A stretch of 33,097 nucleotides of DNA. Source: Oscillospiraceae bacterium. GTDB lineage: Bacteria > Bacillota > Clostridia > Saccharofermentanales > Saccharofermentanaceae. Under the pieces are notes generated by a model. It did no database searches. It saw only the letters and a program-made list of their open reading frames with translations, and was not told the DNA's origin. The stretch is from assembly GCA_902789515.1 (NCBI GenBank), contig CADAOK010000016.1:1-33097 (forward strand), given 5' to 3'. Shown in pieces: positions 8,023-15,920 of the stretch (the stretch's first letter is position 1; the number at the start of each line of letters is the position of its first letter). The translations under genes and the position numbers were made by a program.

Positions 8023-8537
8023 GCCTTCTCCTTATTCTTAACACCCTGAGCCACTTCCCTTGCGGTCTTCCTGACATCTTCGGTGTTGTCGTATCTCTTG
8101 AGCTGTTCTTCGATGTAGGTGTCAACTTCGCTGACAAGCTTCAGTATGTGTTCCCTGTCCTCGGGGCCGTACCCTTCAAGGATGTGCTTGGCGAGCACTC
8201 TGTGGAACTTGGAATTCATCCTGCAGGCAAGCTTGCCGTTCCTGGTAAGGCTTATCCTGACGACACGCTTGTCTTTGGTATCGCGCTGTCTTATGACATA
8301 ACCCTTCTTGACTAGCCTGTCTATCGCGACTGTCAGAGTACCGGTCGTGATGCCAAGATCTTCCGCAGTCTTGGTCATCGTGCGGGCCTCATACGGACCT
8401 ATAGCCGTAAGCGTGTGCATCTCTGCTATGGACAGATCCGAGAAGTATCCTGCCTGCAGGGATTTCTCCTCAGTCAGCACAACATTCTCGAAAATCCGAA
8501 CCAGTGCTTCGGACATCAATTCTTCATCTCTTGGCAC
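8019..8537 (-). CDS. fabT: FabT-like MarR-family transcriptional regulator
   Basis: A 172-residue winged-helix repressor. The N-terminal helix LVRIFENVVLTEEKSL, the stretch DLSIAEMHTLTAIG, the recognition region GTLTVAIDRLVKKGYV, the wing RDTKDKRVVRISLT, and KFHRVLAKHILEG resemble streptococcal FabT, the acyl-ACP-responsive repressor of fatty acid synthesis, more than generic MarR proteins. GTG at 8537 is chosen as start because AGGAGG lies exactly 7 nt before it; the TTG at 8543 would be only 1 nt from that site. The gene leads an operon with an ACP and a lipid kinase. A perfect FabT-type palindrome touches its -10 element, so autorepression is likely. The assignment rests on motif and operator similarity recalled without a database search. 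Confidence 0.82.
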   Translation of the reverse strand: MPRDEELMSEALVRIFENVVLTEEKSLQAGYFSDLSIAEMHTLTAIGPYEARTMTKTAEDLGITTGTLTVAIDRLVKKGYVIRQRDTKDKRVVRISLTRNGKLACRMNSKFHRVLAKHILEGYGPEDREHILKLVSEVDTYIEEQLKRYDNTEDVRKTAREVAQGVKNKEKA

Positions 8538-8553
8538 CCGCAATCCTCCTGTA

Positions 8554-8568
8554 CTTTGATTATCAAAG
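8554..8568. promoter_or_regulatory. FabT-type operator palindrome
   Basis: CTTTGAT, a central T, then ATCAAAG form a perfect 15-bp inverted repeat. It contains the TTTGAT-N-ATCAAA core of FabT boxes known from streptococci and lactococci. It directly abuts the -10 hexamer and covers the predicted transcription start, an ideal place to block initiation of the fabT-acp-lipid kinase operon. No second copy of this palindrome was seen in the window. Confidence 0.8.
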
Positions 8569-8597
8569 ATTTTACACCAATACAGGCATTACGGCAA
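8569..8597 (-). promoter_or_regulatory. Promoter of the fabT-acp-lipid kinase operon
   Basis: On the minus strand TTGCCG and TAAAAT are separated by exactly 17 nt. The transcription start would fall inside the adjacent palindrome, about 25 nt before the GTG start codon. Confidence 0.75.
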
Positions 8598-8607
8598 TTA
8601 AAACCAA

Positions 8608-10161
8608 TTAATCTGCGGTTATCTCCCAAGCCTCGTCGTAGCAGACCATACAGTTCTGGGTATTGCGCACAGCCAATGCCCAGTCTGTTGTCTCATCAAA
8701 TTCTTCATACCAGGGATCCATAGCAAGAACAGAAGCAAACATATTCTCGTAGCCTGCCAGTGCATCATTGAATTCTGGCTCTTCTACAGATGAGCCGTTG
8801 ATGGAATAATAATCATCATAGAACCAGTCATCAGATTCATAATTCAGGACAGTCTCGCGGTTGAGCTGGTTTACAGCTGTAAATCCGGTACCGTTAAATT
8901 CATACTCCGTATAAGAATACGACCAGTCCTCATCACCGCCGTTAGTCTCGACCAGGAGATTGCCGTTAGTAAGGTATATAACATCCGTATATACTCCGCC
9001 GCCTGCATTTACAGTAGAATTCTGAACAAGAAGTATCTCGGTTGCCGTTGTATCTCCCGGAAAGACCGTATAGATCCTGATATTTGCAACAGCAAAAGAA
9101 CCGTCTCCGTATGAGACTCCGTACTCGCCGTCAGCGCAGTACTGAATAAGGAGTTCCGGGAAACCGTCTCCGGTAATATCAGTCAGTGCACATGTGTCCA
9201 TAGAACCGTATTCAACATTCTCCAATGTCCTTAGCTCGGATTCATATGCCGACAGGACTTCCTGATATGCGGATGTGGACATACCGGCAGTTGACTGAGT
9301 TGTCTCTGTCGGATCAGGATACGATTCATCTTTTGTCAGTATTCCGGATGTGAATACTGTGCCTCCGCACTTTACATCGAAAGTGTATTCTCCGGCAGGA
9401 ACACTCTCCATATTGGGATCTTCGTATGTACACCAAATGTAAGTATCAAAGCATGACGCTTCAAGATCTGAAGCCAGCAGTACGCCGTCGCAATATACAT
9501 CGTAGGTGATCATTCCCGCATAGTCACCGAGGTCACCATTCAGATACACATAAAAATCCATATACCATGTTCCCGCCACACCATCGGTATAATCGATTAA
9601 CGAAGTGATATCGGGACCCAGGTCGAGTTCATAAGTATAGTAATAGAAGAGCATTCCGAACTCTTTGTCCTTAAAATTCGAGATCAGCCACTCGTCGTCT
9701 TCCTTCTCGAACTCGAAAGTGATCTTGATATCTTCCATATCGTCGCAGTCCTTAATGGCATCGACCACTTCGCCGATATCGGAATAATCACCGTCTGACA
9801 AAGCTTTCTCATAGTCGACCATGGTAAACACGACATCAATTGTAGCTTTCTCCTTCTCGGCCTTTACCGACTCCTCGTCTATCTCGTAGGATACGGTGTC
9901 GCCTACCGCATCAAAGAAAGCATTCTCATCATCTGTGTAATTGTCCTTGTTAAACAGATCTTCAAACCCGTCGCTCTTCTTCTGCGTCGTAAGTTTAAGT
10001 ATCTTCTTGGCACTCTTCTTTACAAGAGCGCTGGCAAATGTATCGGCCGCTTCGATTATCTCCTGATTGTTGTTGCCGAGAAGCGAACACGAAGCCAGTG
10101 ACAGCATCATGCTGCCTGCAAGTACAACGGCTGTTAATCTGCGCATTTTAATCGTTCCCAT
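8608..10161 (-). CDS. Paralogous lipoprotein A (N-terminal family domain, Ig-like and Ca-loop C-terminus)
   Basis: A 517-residue predicted lipoprotein of unknown function. The signal peptide ends SLASC with Cys25 as the lipidation site. The N-terminal domain (about 30-190), shared by all five tandem paralogues, is acidic and contains VVFTMVDYEKAL and ITFEFEKEDDEWL; it may be NTF2-like, but this is a guess. A beta-rich Ig-like stretch follows (about 200-305, with ITYDVYCDGVLLASDL). The C-terminal part starts with MSTSAYQEVLSAYESEL and contains DITGDGFPELLIQYC, a DxxGDG calcium-loop-like motif seen in VCBS/FG-GAP-like repeats. The start ATG follows GGGAGGG by 8 nt, only 19 nt after the stop of paralogue B, so A and B are co-transcribed. 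The same C-terminal layout is found only in B. Confidence 0.9.
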   Translation of the reverse strand: MGTIKMRRLTAVVLAGSMMLSLASCSLLGNNNQEIIEAADTFASALVKKSAKKILKLTTQKKSDGFEDLFNKDNYTDDENAFFDAVGDTVSYEIDEESVKAEKEKATIDVVFTMVDYEKALSDGDYSDIGEVVDAIKDCDDMEDIKITFEFEKEDDEWLISNFKDKEFGMLFYYYTYELDLGPDITSLIDYTDGVAGTWYMDFYVYLNGDLGDYAGMITYDVYCDGVLLASDLEASCFDTYIWCTYEDPNMESVPAGEYTFDVKCGGTVFTSGILTKDESYPDPTETTQSTAGMSTSAYQEVLSAYESELRTLENVEYGSMDTCALTDITGDGFPELLIQYCADGEYGVSYGDGSFAVANIRIYTVFPGDTTATEILLVQNSTVNAGGGVYTDVIYLTNGNLLVETNGGDEDWSYSYTEYEFNGTGFTAVNQLNRETVLNYESDDWFYDDYYSINGSSVEEPEFNDALAGYENMFASVLAMDPWYEEFDETTDWALAVRNTQNCMVCYDEAWEITAD

Positions 10162-10180
10162 ATAACTTTCCCTCCCTTTA

Positions 10181-11728
10181 TTATTCTGCTGTAACCTCCC
10201 AGGCTTCATCAAAGCTTAAGATGCTGCTCGGGGTATTGATGACTGCCGCATTCCACGATGACGACGATGTGCTGTATGAATCATAAGCATTGTCAACAGC
10301 AAGTTTTGACGTAAACATATCCTGATAGTCTTCCAGCAGAGAATTGAATTCCTCCAGACTTATCGCTGTGCCGTCAATGTAGAAATCATAATCATAACCA
10401 CCGGTCTCGTCATTGTAATAAGCATCGTTTACGATATTTGTCTTCAACGCAAGTTCGTTGCCCTCCACTTCATATTCGTCGTAAGCAGCACATATATAGT
10501 CAGTATCTCCGCCGCCGCTTGCAACAAACAGATTGCCGTTTGAAAGCAGGAAAATATCTGTCTCACTTAACTGAAGATTTGATGTGGCAAAAGCCAGGTG
10601 GAGCATCTCAGACGCTTCCTCGTCACCCGGAGCCGCAGTATAGATGCGGATGTCGGTATAGGTGTATGATGTGCTGCCCGTGGTATCGATACCATAGTCT
10701 TCATCAGAACAATACTGTATGAGCAGCTCGGGATAACCGTCTCCGGTAATATCCTTAAGAGCACAGGAATCCATTGGTTCTACCGATGAGTTCTCCACCA
10801 TCCTCAGCTCGTCCTCATATTCAGCCAGCACTTTCTGATATGCGGACATGGATACCGTATCAACTGAAGGAGTTGTCTCCACAGCAGAGTTATCAAGTGT
10901 TATGGTCTCATCAGCAAGGATCGTATCGCCATACTTCGCAATGACATTATATGTTCCGGAAGGAATGTATCCGTCGACAATATAAGAACAGAAGATACTG
11001 CTGGAATAGATCTCAGGTTCAAGACCGGATGCAAGAAGGTCACCTTCATAATAAACATCGAAAGTTACATCATTTTCCAGTTCGATGAATGTGGTAAATT
11101 CAATATCCAGATAAACCGCATTGCCGGAACCGGAGATGTATGCATAATCAAGCAACGAGAGCAGATCCGACTTCAGTTTGAGATCGTAAGTATAGTACCC
11201 GAACAGTTCTTCAAATCCCAGATCATCCAGATTGGATACCAGCCAATCATCTCCGTCCTTCTCGAATTCAAGTTTAAACTCCACCTCATTGGTATCGTCG
11301 CAGTCCTCAATGGCATCGACAACTTCATCGATATCGGTAAAGCCGCCGTCCTTAAGTGCCTCCTCATAATCGACTACTGTAAACACGACAACTGCGGAAG
11401 CTTCGTCTTTATCTGCCTTGACGGAATCCTCGTCAACTTCGTAGGTAATGGTGTCCCCCACAGCCTTTATGAACTCGTTCTCATTATCAGAATAGAGCGA
11501 CTCGTCGAAAAGCAAATTAAGGAGCACCGCGGCATCATCGTCCTTCTCCGCTGTCGTAAGCTTAATGACTTTGCCTGCATCCTTCTTAAGCAGTGTCGAT
11601 GCAAAGCCATCCGCAGCATCGGCAACATCTTTCTTGTCATTACCCAGAAGTGCGCACGAAGCAAAAGAGAGTGCCATCGTGCCTGCAAGAGCAAAAGCTG
11701 CTGCCTTGCGTAGTTCCTTGGACGTCAT
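10181..11728 (-). CDS. Paralogous lipoprotein B (same architecture as A)
   Basis: A 515-residue predicted lipoprotein with Cys25 at the end of SFASC. The shared N-terminal domain carries VVFTVVDYEEAL and FKLEFEKDGDDWL. The Ig-like part includes VTFDVYYEGDLLASGL and IPSGTYNVIAKYGD. The C-terminal region has MSAYQKVLAEYEDEL and DITGDGYPELLIQYC and ends DEAWEVTAE, closely matching paralogue A (DEAWEITAD). A and B are therefore the most recent duplicate pair or have been kept together by selection. The start ATG at 11728 follows a G-rich GGGGGTTGG site. It has its own extended -10 and an upstream hairpin. No function is known. Confidence 0.9.
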   Translation of the reverse strand: MTSKELRKAAAFALAGTMALSFASCALLGNDKKDVADAADGFASTLLKKDAGKVIKLTTAEKDDDAAVLLNLLFDESLYSDNENEFIKAVGDTITYEVDEDSVKADKDEASAVVVFTVVDYEEALKDGGFTDIDEVVDAIEDCDDTNEVEFKLEFEKDGDDWLVSNLDDLGFEELFGYYTYDLKLKSDLLSLLDYAYISGSGNAVYLDIEFTTFIELENDVTFDVYYEGDLLASGLEPEIYSSSIFCSYIVDGYIPSGTYNVIAKYGDTILADETITLDNSAVETTPSVDTVSMSAYQKVLAEYEDELRMVENSSVEPMDSCALKDITGDGYPELLIQYCSDEDYGIDTTGSTSYTYTDIRIYTAAPGDEEASEMLHLAFATSNLQLSETDIFLLSNGNLFVASGGGDTDYICAAYDEYEVEGNELALKTNIVNDAYYNDETGGYDYDFYIDGTAISLEEFNSLLEDYQDMFTSKLAVDNAYDSYSTSSSSWNAAVINTPSSILSFDEAWEVTAE

Positions 11729-11762
11729 TTTCGCCAACCCCCGTAAATGTATGAATGAATTG

Positions 11763-11771
11763 ATTTTAGCA
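11763..11771 (-). promoter_or_regulatory. Extended -10 of lipoprotein B
   Basis: TGC followed by TAAAAT on the minus strand lies 35-43 nt before the start codon. The surrounding AACTTGTG...AATCAATTCATTC is nearly the same as upstream of paralogue C. No convincing -35 is present at 17 nt. Confidence 0.6.
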
Positions 11772-11780
11772 CAAGTTATA

Positions 11781-11814
11781 ACAGCCCGCCTCAATTAGGA
11801 TCGGGGCGGGCTGT
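11781..11814 (-). terminator. Hairpin between lipoproteins C and B
   Basis: ACAGCCCGCC and GGCGGGCTGT form a perfect 10-bp stem with a 14-nt loop just after the stop of paralogue C. The tail TTATAACTTG is only weakly T-rich, so termination may be partial, or the hairpin may protect the upstream mRNA 3' end. It is followed within about 10 nt by the extended -10 of paralogue B. Confidence 0.6.
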
Positions 11815-11842
11815 AATCTGTCTGCTGAATAACCGGATAATC

Positions 11843-13078
11843 TTATTCAACTACGCAATAATCAGTAAGGAGCGTGGATCCGTCAGGATTGAACACCTCG
11901 ATGTAGTATGTACCGGGTTCAAGGGTGCTTCCGTTGTCATAAGCAAGGTATGTATAGTAGTTGCCGTCATCATCTGTAACACCGGAGATATTACTGCCGT
12001 AGACAGACAGATTCTCGCCAATGGTCGCACCTGACTCATCATAGATATTGAATGTAATGGAAACAACATCGTCATATGTCAGTTCATCACTGAAGAAGAT
12101 GTCATACTCAATGATCGCAGTATCGGTATAAACACCGTATCCGTCATCTGCCCACCAGTCAACATACTGAACCAGAGAGGTAAGATCATCATGTACTCCG
12201 CCGGAGTAAGTTTCTGTCGGAGTTGCAGCATTCTCTTCAATCTCGGTGGAGCCGCTTACAATCTCAACATCATCATACTTCAGTACCAGCGTGTACTCAC
12301 CGGCAGGGACCTCGCCGGAGTCGTCACCATAATACTCACACCAGATGTATGTATCATATACATAAGCTTCCTCATCAGGATCGATCAGCTGACCTTCATA
12401 ATAAACATCGAATGTAAAAAGTCCGTCATAATCACTGATATCATCGGTGAAAAAGACATCGAAGTAAACATAGGAAGAACCGCCATAGCAGTCGTATTCA
12501 TCGATCAAAGAGGCCAGAGCCGGGGTAAGATTGAGCTCATATAAATAGTAATCAAAGAGCTTGCCGAAGCCCTTGTCGTTGATATTTGTGAGGAGCCATG
12601 CGTCATCATCCTTCTCGAATTCAAATGTAATTTCGATATCCTGTGTATCATCACAGTCATCGATAGCATCAAGGACTGCATCTATATCGGAAAGATCATC
12701 ATCGAGAGCCTTCTCGTAGTCGACCATGGTGAACACAACATCAACCGAGGCTTCTTCCTTGCTGACCTGGACCGATTTCTCATCGATCTCGTAAGAGATG
12801 GTATCGCTCACAGCATCAATGAACTTATTCTGCTCATCCGTATACATTGAAGAGTCGAACATGATGTCAAGCGCTTCTGCGGCATCGCTGTCCTTTTTCT
12901 CATTGGTAAGCTTGATGATCTTGCCGGCATCCTGCTTAAGGAGAGCGCCTGCGAATTCATCGGCAGCATCGATGATCTCTTGCTTATTGGGGCCGAAGAG
13001 CATGCATGAAGCGAGCGACAGTGCCATTGTTCCGGCAAGCGCTGCAGCAGCGGCTTTTCTTAATCCGTTTGATTTCAT
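11843..13078 (-). CDS. Paralogous lipoprotein C (N-terminal family domain plus two Ig-like regions)
   Basis: A 411-residue, strongly acidic, Asp/Tyr-rich predicted lipoprotein with Cys25 in SLASC. It has the shared N-terminal domain (VVFTMVDYEKAL, ITFEFEKDDDAWL, LFDYYLYELNL). Two beta-rich regions follow: about 200-290 (FTFDVYYEGQLI, VPAGEYTLVLKYDD) and 310-411 (TFNIYDESG, LEPGTYYIEVFNPDGS). There is no DxxGDG region, unlike A and B. ATG at 13078 is chosen over TTG at 13084 because GGAGG is 7 nt before the ATG. It has a perfect extended -10 upstream and hairpins on both sides. The C-terminus pairs it with D and, more loosely, E. Function unknown; cell-surface ligand or polymer binding is possible. 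Confidence 0.9.
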   Translation of the reverse strand: MKSNGLRKAAAAALAGTMALSLASCMLFGPNKQEIIDAADEFAGALLKQDAGKIIKLTNEKKDSDAAEALDIMFDSSMYTDEQNKFIDAVSDTISYEIDEKSVQVSKEEASVDVVFTMVDYEKALDDDLSDIDAVLDAIDDCDDTQDIEITFEFEKDDDAWLLTNINDKGFGKLFDYYLYELNLTPALASLIDEYDCYGGSSYVYFDVFFTDDISDYDGLFTFDVYYEGQLIDPDEEAYVYDTYIWCEYYGDDSGEVPAGEYTLVLKYDDVEIVSGSTEIEENAATPTETYSGGVHDDLTSLVQYVDWWADDGYGVYTDTAIIEYDIFFSDELTYDDVVSITFNIYDESGATIGENLSVYGSNISGVTDDDGNYYTYLAYDNGSTLEPGTYYIEVFNPDGSTLLTDYCVVE

Positions 13079-13111
13079 TTCCAATCCTCCCTTAAAAGTA
13101 AGAATGAATTG

Positions 13112-13120
13112 ATTATATCA
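13112..13120 (-). promoter_or_regulatory. Extended -10 of lipoprotein C
   Basis: TGA plus a perfect TATAAT on the minus strand, 34-42 nt before the start codon, with no recognisable -35 at normal spacing. Confidence 0.7.
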
Positions 13121-13130
13121 CAAGTTAAGA

Positions 13131-13164
13131 CAATGCCCGCCCCTTTTATGCGGTGCAGGCATTG
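13131..13164 (-). terminator. Hairpin between lipoproteins D and C
   Basis: CAATGCC pairs with GGCATTG and an inner CGC pairs with GCG, leaving a 5-nt bulge. It lies just after paralogue D and ends about 10 nt before the extended -10 of paralogue C. The tail TCTTAACTTG is only partly T-rich. Confidence 0.55.
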
Positions 13165-13191
13165 AAAATTAACGGATGCTAAGCTTTGTTA

Positions 13192-14466
13192 TTAATTGAC
13201 CGTACAGTTGTCATACAGAAGTGTTGTGCCATCAGGGTTGAAAACTTCAACATAGTAGGTTCCGGGTTCAAGATATGAATCAAAATCATCGGTCTCGGGA
13301 TAACAGACGTAAATGTAGAAGAATCCGTCATCGCTCGGACCGGTAGTCTTGTTGCCTCTGATAACATCCTCATGGTCAGCAAGGACGTTGAAATCCTCAT
13401 CATAGAAAGAATATGTTATACCGCTCATCTGAGTATAGGTAATATCAGAAGTAAAATAGACATCATATTCGATCCCGTATGTATCAGTATATGTATAATT
13501 GCCGTTATCGTTCCACCAGTCAACGGCCACGACCATATCGCCAAGCTCACCTGAACCGACCACATCGGGATTATATTCGATCAGGGGATCATAACTTGAA
13601 CCGTCATTCAAAGGATCGAATTTCTCGATAGTTACGGTATCAGATGTTGTTACTGTATCACCGCACTCAAAGGAGAAGTAGTATTCTCCGGATTCAAGAT
13701 CACTGTAATCCGGATTTGAGTAAGTACACCAAATATATGTACCATATACGACCGGGGCAAGATCAGACTCGATCAGTTCACCATTATAATAAACGGCATA
13801 TGTCATCAGATCCTCATATGCGCTTACATCTTCAGTGAAATAAAGATAATAATCAACATAATATGTTCCGGGGAGCGTACTTGTCGTATCCAGTAACTCA
13901 AAGAGGTCAGGCATAAGATCAAGCTCATAGAAGAAGTAATCAAAAAGCTTTCCGAAACCCTTGTCATCAATATTGGTCAGAAGCCAGGTGTCATCATCTT
14001 TCTCAAACTCAAAAGTTACTTCGATATCCTTGGTATCATCACAGTCATCGATCGCATCGAGGACCTCATCGATATCGGAGAGATCATCGCCGAGAGCCTT
14101 CTCATAGTCAACCATTGTGAAGACCACATCAACAGATGCCGCTTCCTTATCAATTGCAACCGACTCCTCATCAACCTCGTAAGTAATCGTGTCGCTTACG
14201 GCATTAATGAACTCGTTCTGCTCATCAGAATACAATGAAGAGTCGAACATTGCTTCCAGAGACTCGGCAGCTTCACTGTTCTTTTTCTCATTGGTCAGCT
14301 TGATGATCTTGCCGGCATCCTGCTTGAGCAATGTCGATGCGAATTCATCAGCAGCTTCCACTATCTCTTTCTTGTTCGTTCCCAAAAGCATGCATGAAGC
14401 AAGCGAAAGTGTCATCGCACCGGCAAGTGCCGCAGTGGCAGCTCTGCGAATGATCAAGTATTCCAT
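13192..14466 (-). CDS. Paralogous lipoprotein D (N-terminal family domain plus two Ig-like regions)
   Basis: A 424-residue predicted lipoprotein with Cys25 in SLASC. It has the shared N-terminal domain with VVFTMVDYEKAL, VTFEFEKDDDTWL and LFDYFFYELDL. The middle beta region (about 200-295) has MTYAVYYNGELIESDL and ESGEYYFSFECGD. The last region (about 315-424) ends LEPGTYYVEVFNPDGTTLL, almost the same as paralogue C, so C and D are close duplicates over their full length. The ATG follows AGGGGG by 7 nt. Its own extended -10 sits in the tail of a strong hairpin. Function unknown. Confidence 0.9.
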   Translation of the reverse strand: MEYLIIRRAATAALAGAMTLSLASCMLLGTNKKEIVEAADEFASTLLKQDAGKIIKLTNEKKNSEAAESLEAMFDSSLYSDEQNEFINAVSDTITYEVDEESVAIDKEAASVDVVFTMVDYEKALGDDLSDIDEVLDAIDDCDDTKDIEVTFEFEKDDDTWLLTNIDDKGFGKLFDYFFYELDLMPDLFELLDTTSTLPGTYYVDYYLYFTEDVSAYEDLMTYAVYYNGELIESDLAPVVYGTYIWCTYSNPDYSDLESGEYYFSFECGDTVTTSDTVTIEKFDPLNDGSSYDPLIEYNPDVVGSGELGDMVVAVDWWNDNGNYTYTDTYGIEYDVYFTSDITYTQMSGITYSFYDEDFNVLADHEDVIRGNKTTGPSDDGFFYIYVCYPETDDFDSYLEPGTYYVEVFNPDGTTLLYDNCTVN

Positions 14467-14497
14467 AGTATATCCCCCTAATTTGTCAGGTCTTTAA

Positions 14498-14506
14498 ATT
14501 ATAGCA
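14498..14506 (-). promoter_or_regulatory. Extended -10 of lipoprotein D
   Basis: TGC plus a perfect TATAAT on the minus strand, 2 nt after the TTTT tail of the upstream hairpin and 32-40 nt before the start codon. Confidence 0.7.
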
Positions 14507-14507
14507 T

Positions 14508-14539
14508 AAAAGAACGCCCTTCCTCTCGGAAGGACGTTC
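14508..14539 (-). terminator. Terminator between lipoproteins E and D
   Basis: GAACG-x-CC-TTCC pairs with its complement around a 4-nt loop: an 11-bp stem with one internal mismatch, followed by TTTT on the minus strand. It should end transcription of paralogue E, with the next promoter element beginning 2 nt later. Confidence 0.75.
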
Positions 14540-14568
14540 CCGTTCAGTTCATTAGTTATAACTGAATA

Positions 14569-15771
14569 TTACTTGATCTCGCAATAATCAGAAATAATGA
14601 AGTTAGCATCGGCTGTGTCACCATCGAACAGGCCGATTGCATAAACACCTGCAGGGATCTCTCCACCGGGTTCCCAGATGCAGTATACACTGTAGCCGTT
14701 GTTCTGAACTGTAACATAAGAATCAATTGTGTTACCGTCGCCATCCTTGACATCGAATGTCATGTCATAACCTGAAACATCAACATTGAAGTATACGTCG
14801 AATTCAATCTCTTCAACACCAACATCATAGGTGTTATCGTCGTTGTCCCACCACCAGTCTGTATAGTAGACCTCGCTTGCGAGATCACCGGAGAATGTGC
14901 TTGCTGTTGTCTCATAGTAAGAATTATCAACTACGATATCCTCGTATGCGATCTCAACATCACCATAGTTAACAGCGATTGAGTAAGTACCGGATGCAAG
15001 GTAGTTGTAATCAGGATCATAGTAATCGCAGCAGATATAGTAGCTGTATACATAAGCTGTCACACCGGAAGCGATCATAGAACCTTCATAGTAAACATCG
15101 AATGTGATATCGCCGTCATACTCAGTTACATCTTCTGTTGTGTAGATGTACAGATCGAGATAGTAAGATCCGCCGTAGCTGTCTGTGTAGTCGATAATTG
15201 AAGTAAGATCAGGCTTAAGGTTGAGCTCATAAGTATAGAAATCAAAGAGCTTACTGAAATCCTTGTCATCAAGGTTGGAGAGGAGCCACTCATCGTCGTC
15301 CTTCTCAAACTCGAATGTGACTGTAACATCTTTTGTATCGTCACAATCCTTAATTGCATCCTTAACTTCGTCGATATCAGAGAAATCCTCGCCCTTGAGA
15401 GCCTTCTCATAGTCAACCATTGTGAATACAACATCAACAGATGCATCTTCCTTGTCAACTTCAACAGACTCCTCATCAACCTCATAAGAGATTGTATCGC
15501 TTACAGCCTTGATGAACGCATTCTGATCATCTGAGTACCATGAAGAATCGAAGAGCATCTCGAGTGCTTCAGCAGCATCGCTGTCCTTCTTCTCTGTTGT
15601 CAGCTTAACGATCTTGCCTGCATCCTGCTTGAGGAGTGTGCTTGCAAAATTATCTGCTGCCTCAACAATCTCTTTCTTATTGGGACCGAAGAGCATGCAT
15701 GAAGCAAGCGACAGTGCCATTGTACCGGCAAGTGCTGCAGCTGCGACTTTTCTTAATCCAGTGCCTTTCAT
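14569..15771 (-). CDS. Paralogous lipoprotein E (N-terminal family domain plus two beta-rich regions)
   Basis: A 400-residue predicted lipoprotein, first in transcription order in the five-gene array. Cys25 lies in SLASC. The shared N-terminal domain has VVFTMVDYEKAL, VTFEFEKDDDEWL and LFDFYTYELNL. The middle region (about 205-290) has ITFDVYYEGSMIASGV and LASGTYSIAVNYGD. The last region (about 305-400) has IEFDVYFNVDVSGY and IPAGVYAIGLFDGD and differs more from C and D than they do from each other. The start ATG follows GGAGG by 7 nt. The protein is very rich in Asp and Tyr. No enzyme motif is visible. It follows mutS2 after 149 nt and has its own -10 element. Confidence 0.9.
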   Translation of the reverse strand: MKGTGLRKVAAAALAGTMALSLASCMLFGPNKKEIVEAADNFASTLLKQDAGKIVKLTTEKKDSDAAEALEMLFDSSWYSDDQNAFIKAVSDTISYEVDEESVEVDKEDASVDVVFTMVDYEKALKGEDFSDIDEVKDAIKDCDDTKDVTVTFEFEKDDDEWLLSNLDDKDFSKLFDFYTYELNLKPDLTSIIDYTDSYGGSYYLDLYIYTTEDVTEYDGDITFDVYYEGSMIASGVTAYVYSYYICCDYYDPDYNYLASGTYSIAVNYGDVEIAYEDIVVDNSYYETTASTFSGDLASEVYYTDWWWDNDDNTYDVGVEEIEFDVYFNVDVSGYDMTFDVKDGDGNTIDSYVTVQNNGYSVYCIWEPGGEIPAGVYAIGLFDGDTADANFIISDYCEIK

Positions 15772-15800
15772 ATATATTCCTCCTTGAAAGATATACTAGA

Positions 15801-15809
15801 AATATATCA
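15801..15809 (-). promoter_or_regulatory. Extended -10 of lipoprotein E
   Basis: TGA plus TATATT on the minus strand, 30-38 nt before the start codon, matching the promoter style of paralogues B, C and D. An A-rich stretch lies upstream. GATATA/TATATC (15790-15808) forms a 6-bp inverted repeat across it. Confidence 0.55.
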
Positions 15810-15920
15810 CATTTTTTTTATTTTGAAATAGAAAACATATTAATTGTTCATATTCAATCGTAACAAGACTGTCCGGATATGGTCGGTAAAAGTCGGTAAA
15901 TTAGACAAGAAAGCGGTTGT

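Noticed and set aside
8608..15771. CRISPR or other short-repeat array in the lipoprotein region
   Set aside because: The recurring DNA segments are coding sequence of paralogous genes more than 1 kb apart, with no short regular repeat-spacer pattern.
15875..15905. Tandem GTCGGTAAA repeat after mutS2
   Set aside because: Only two short copies, with no link to a known element; could be chance.
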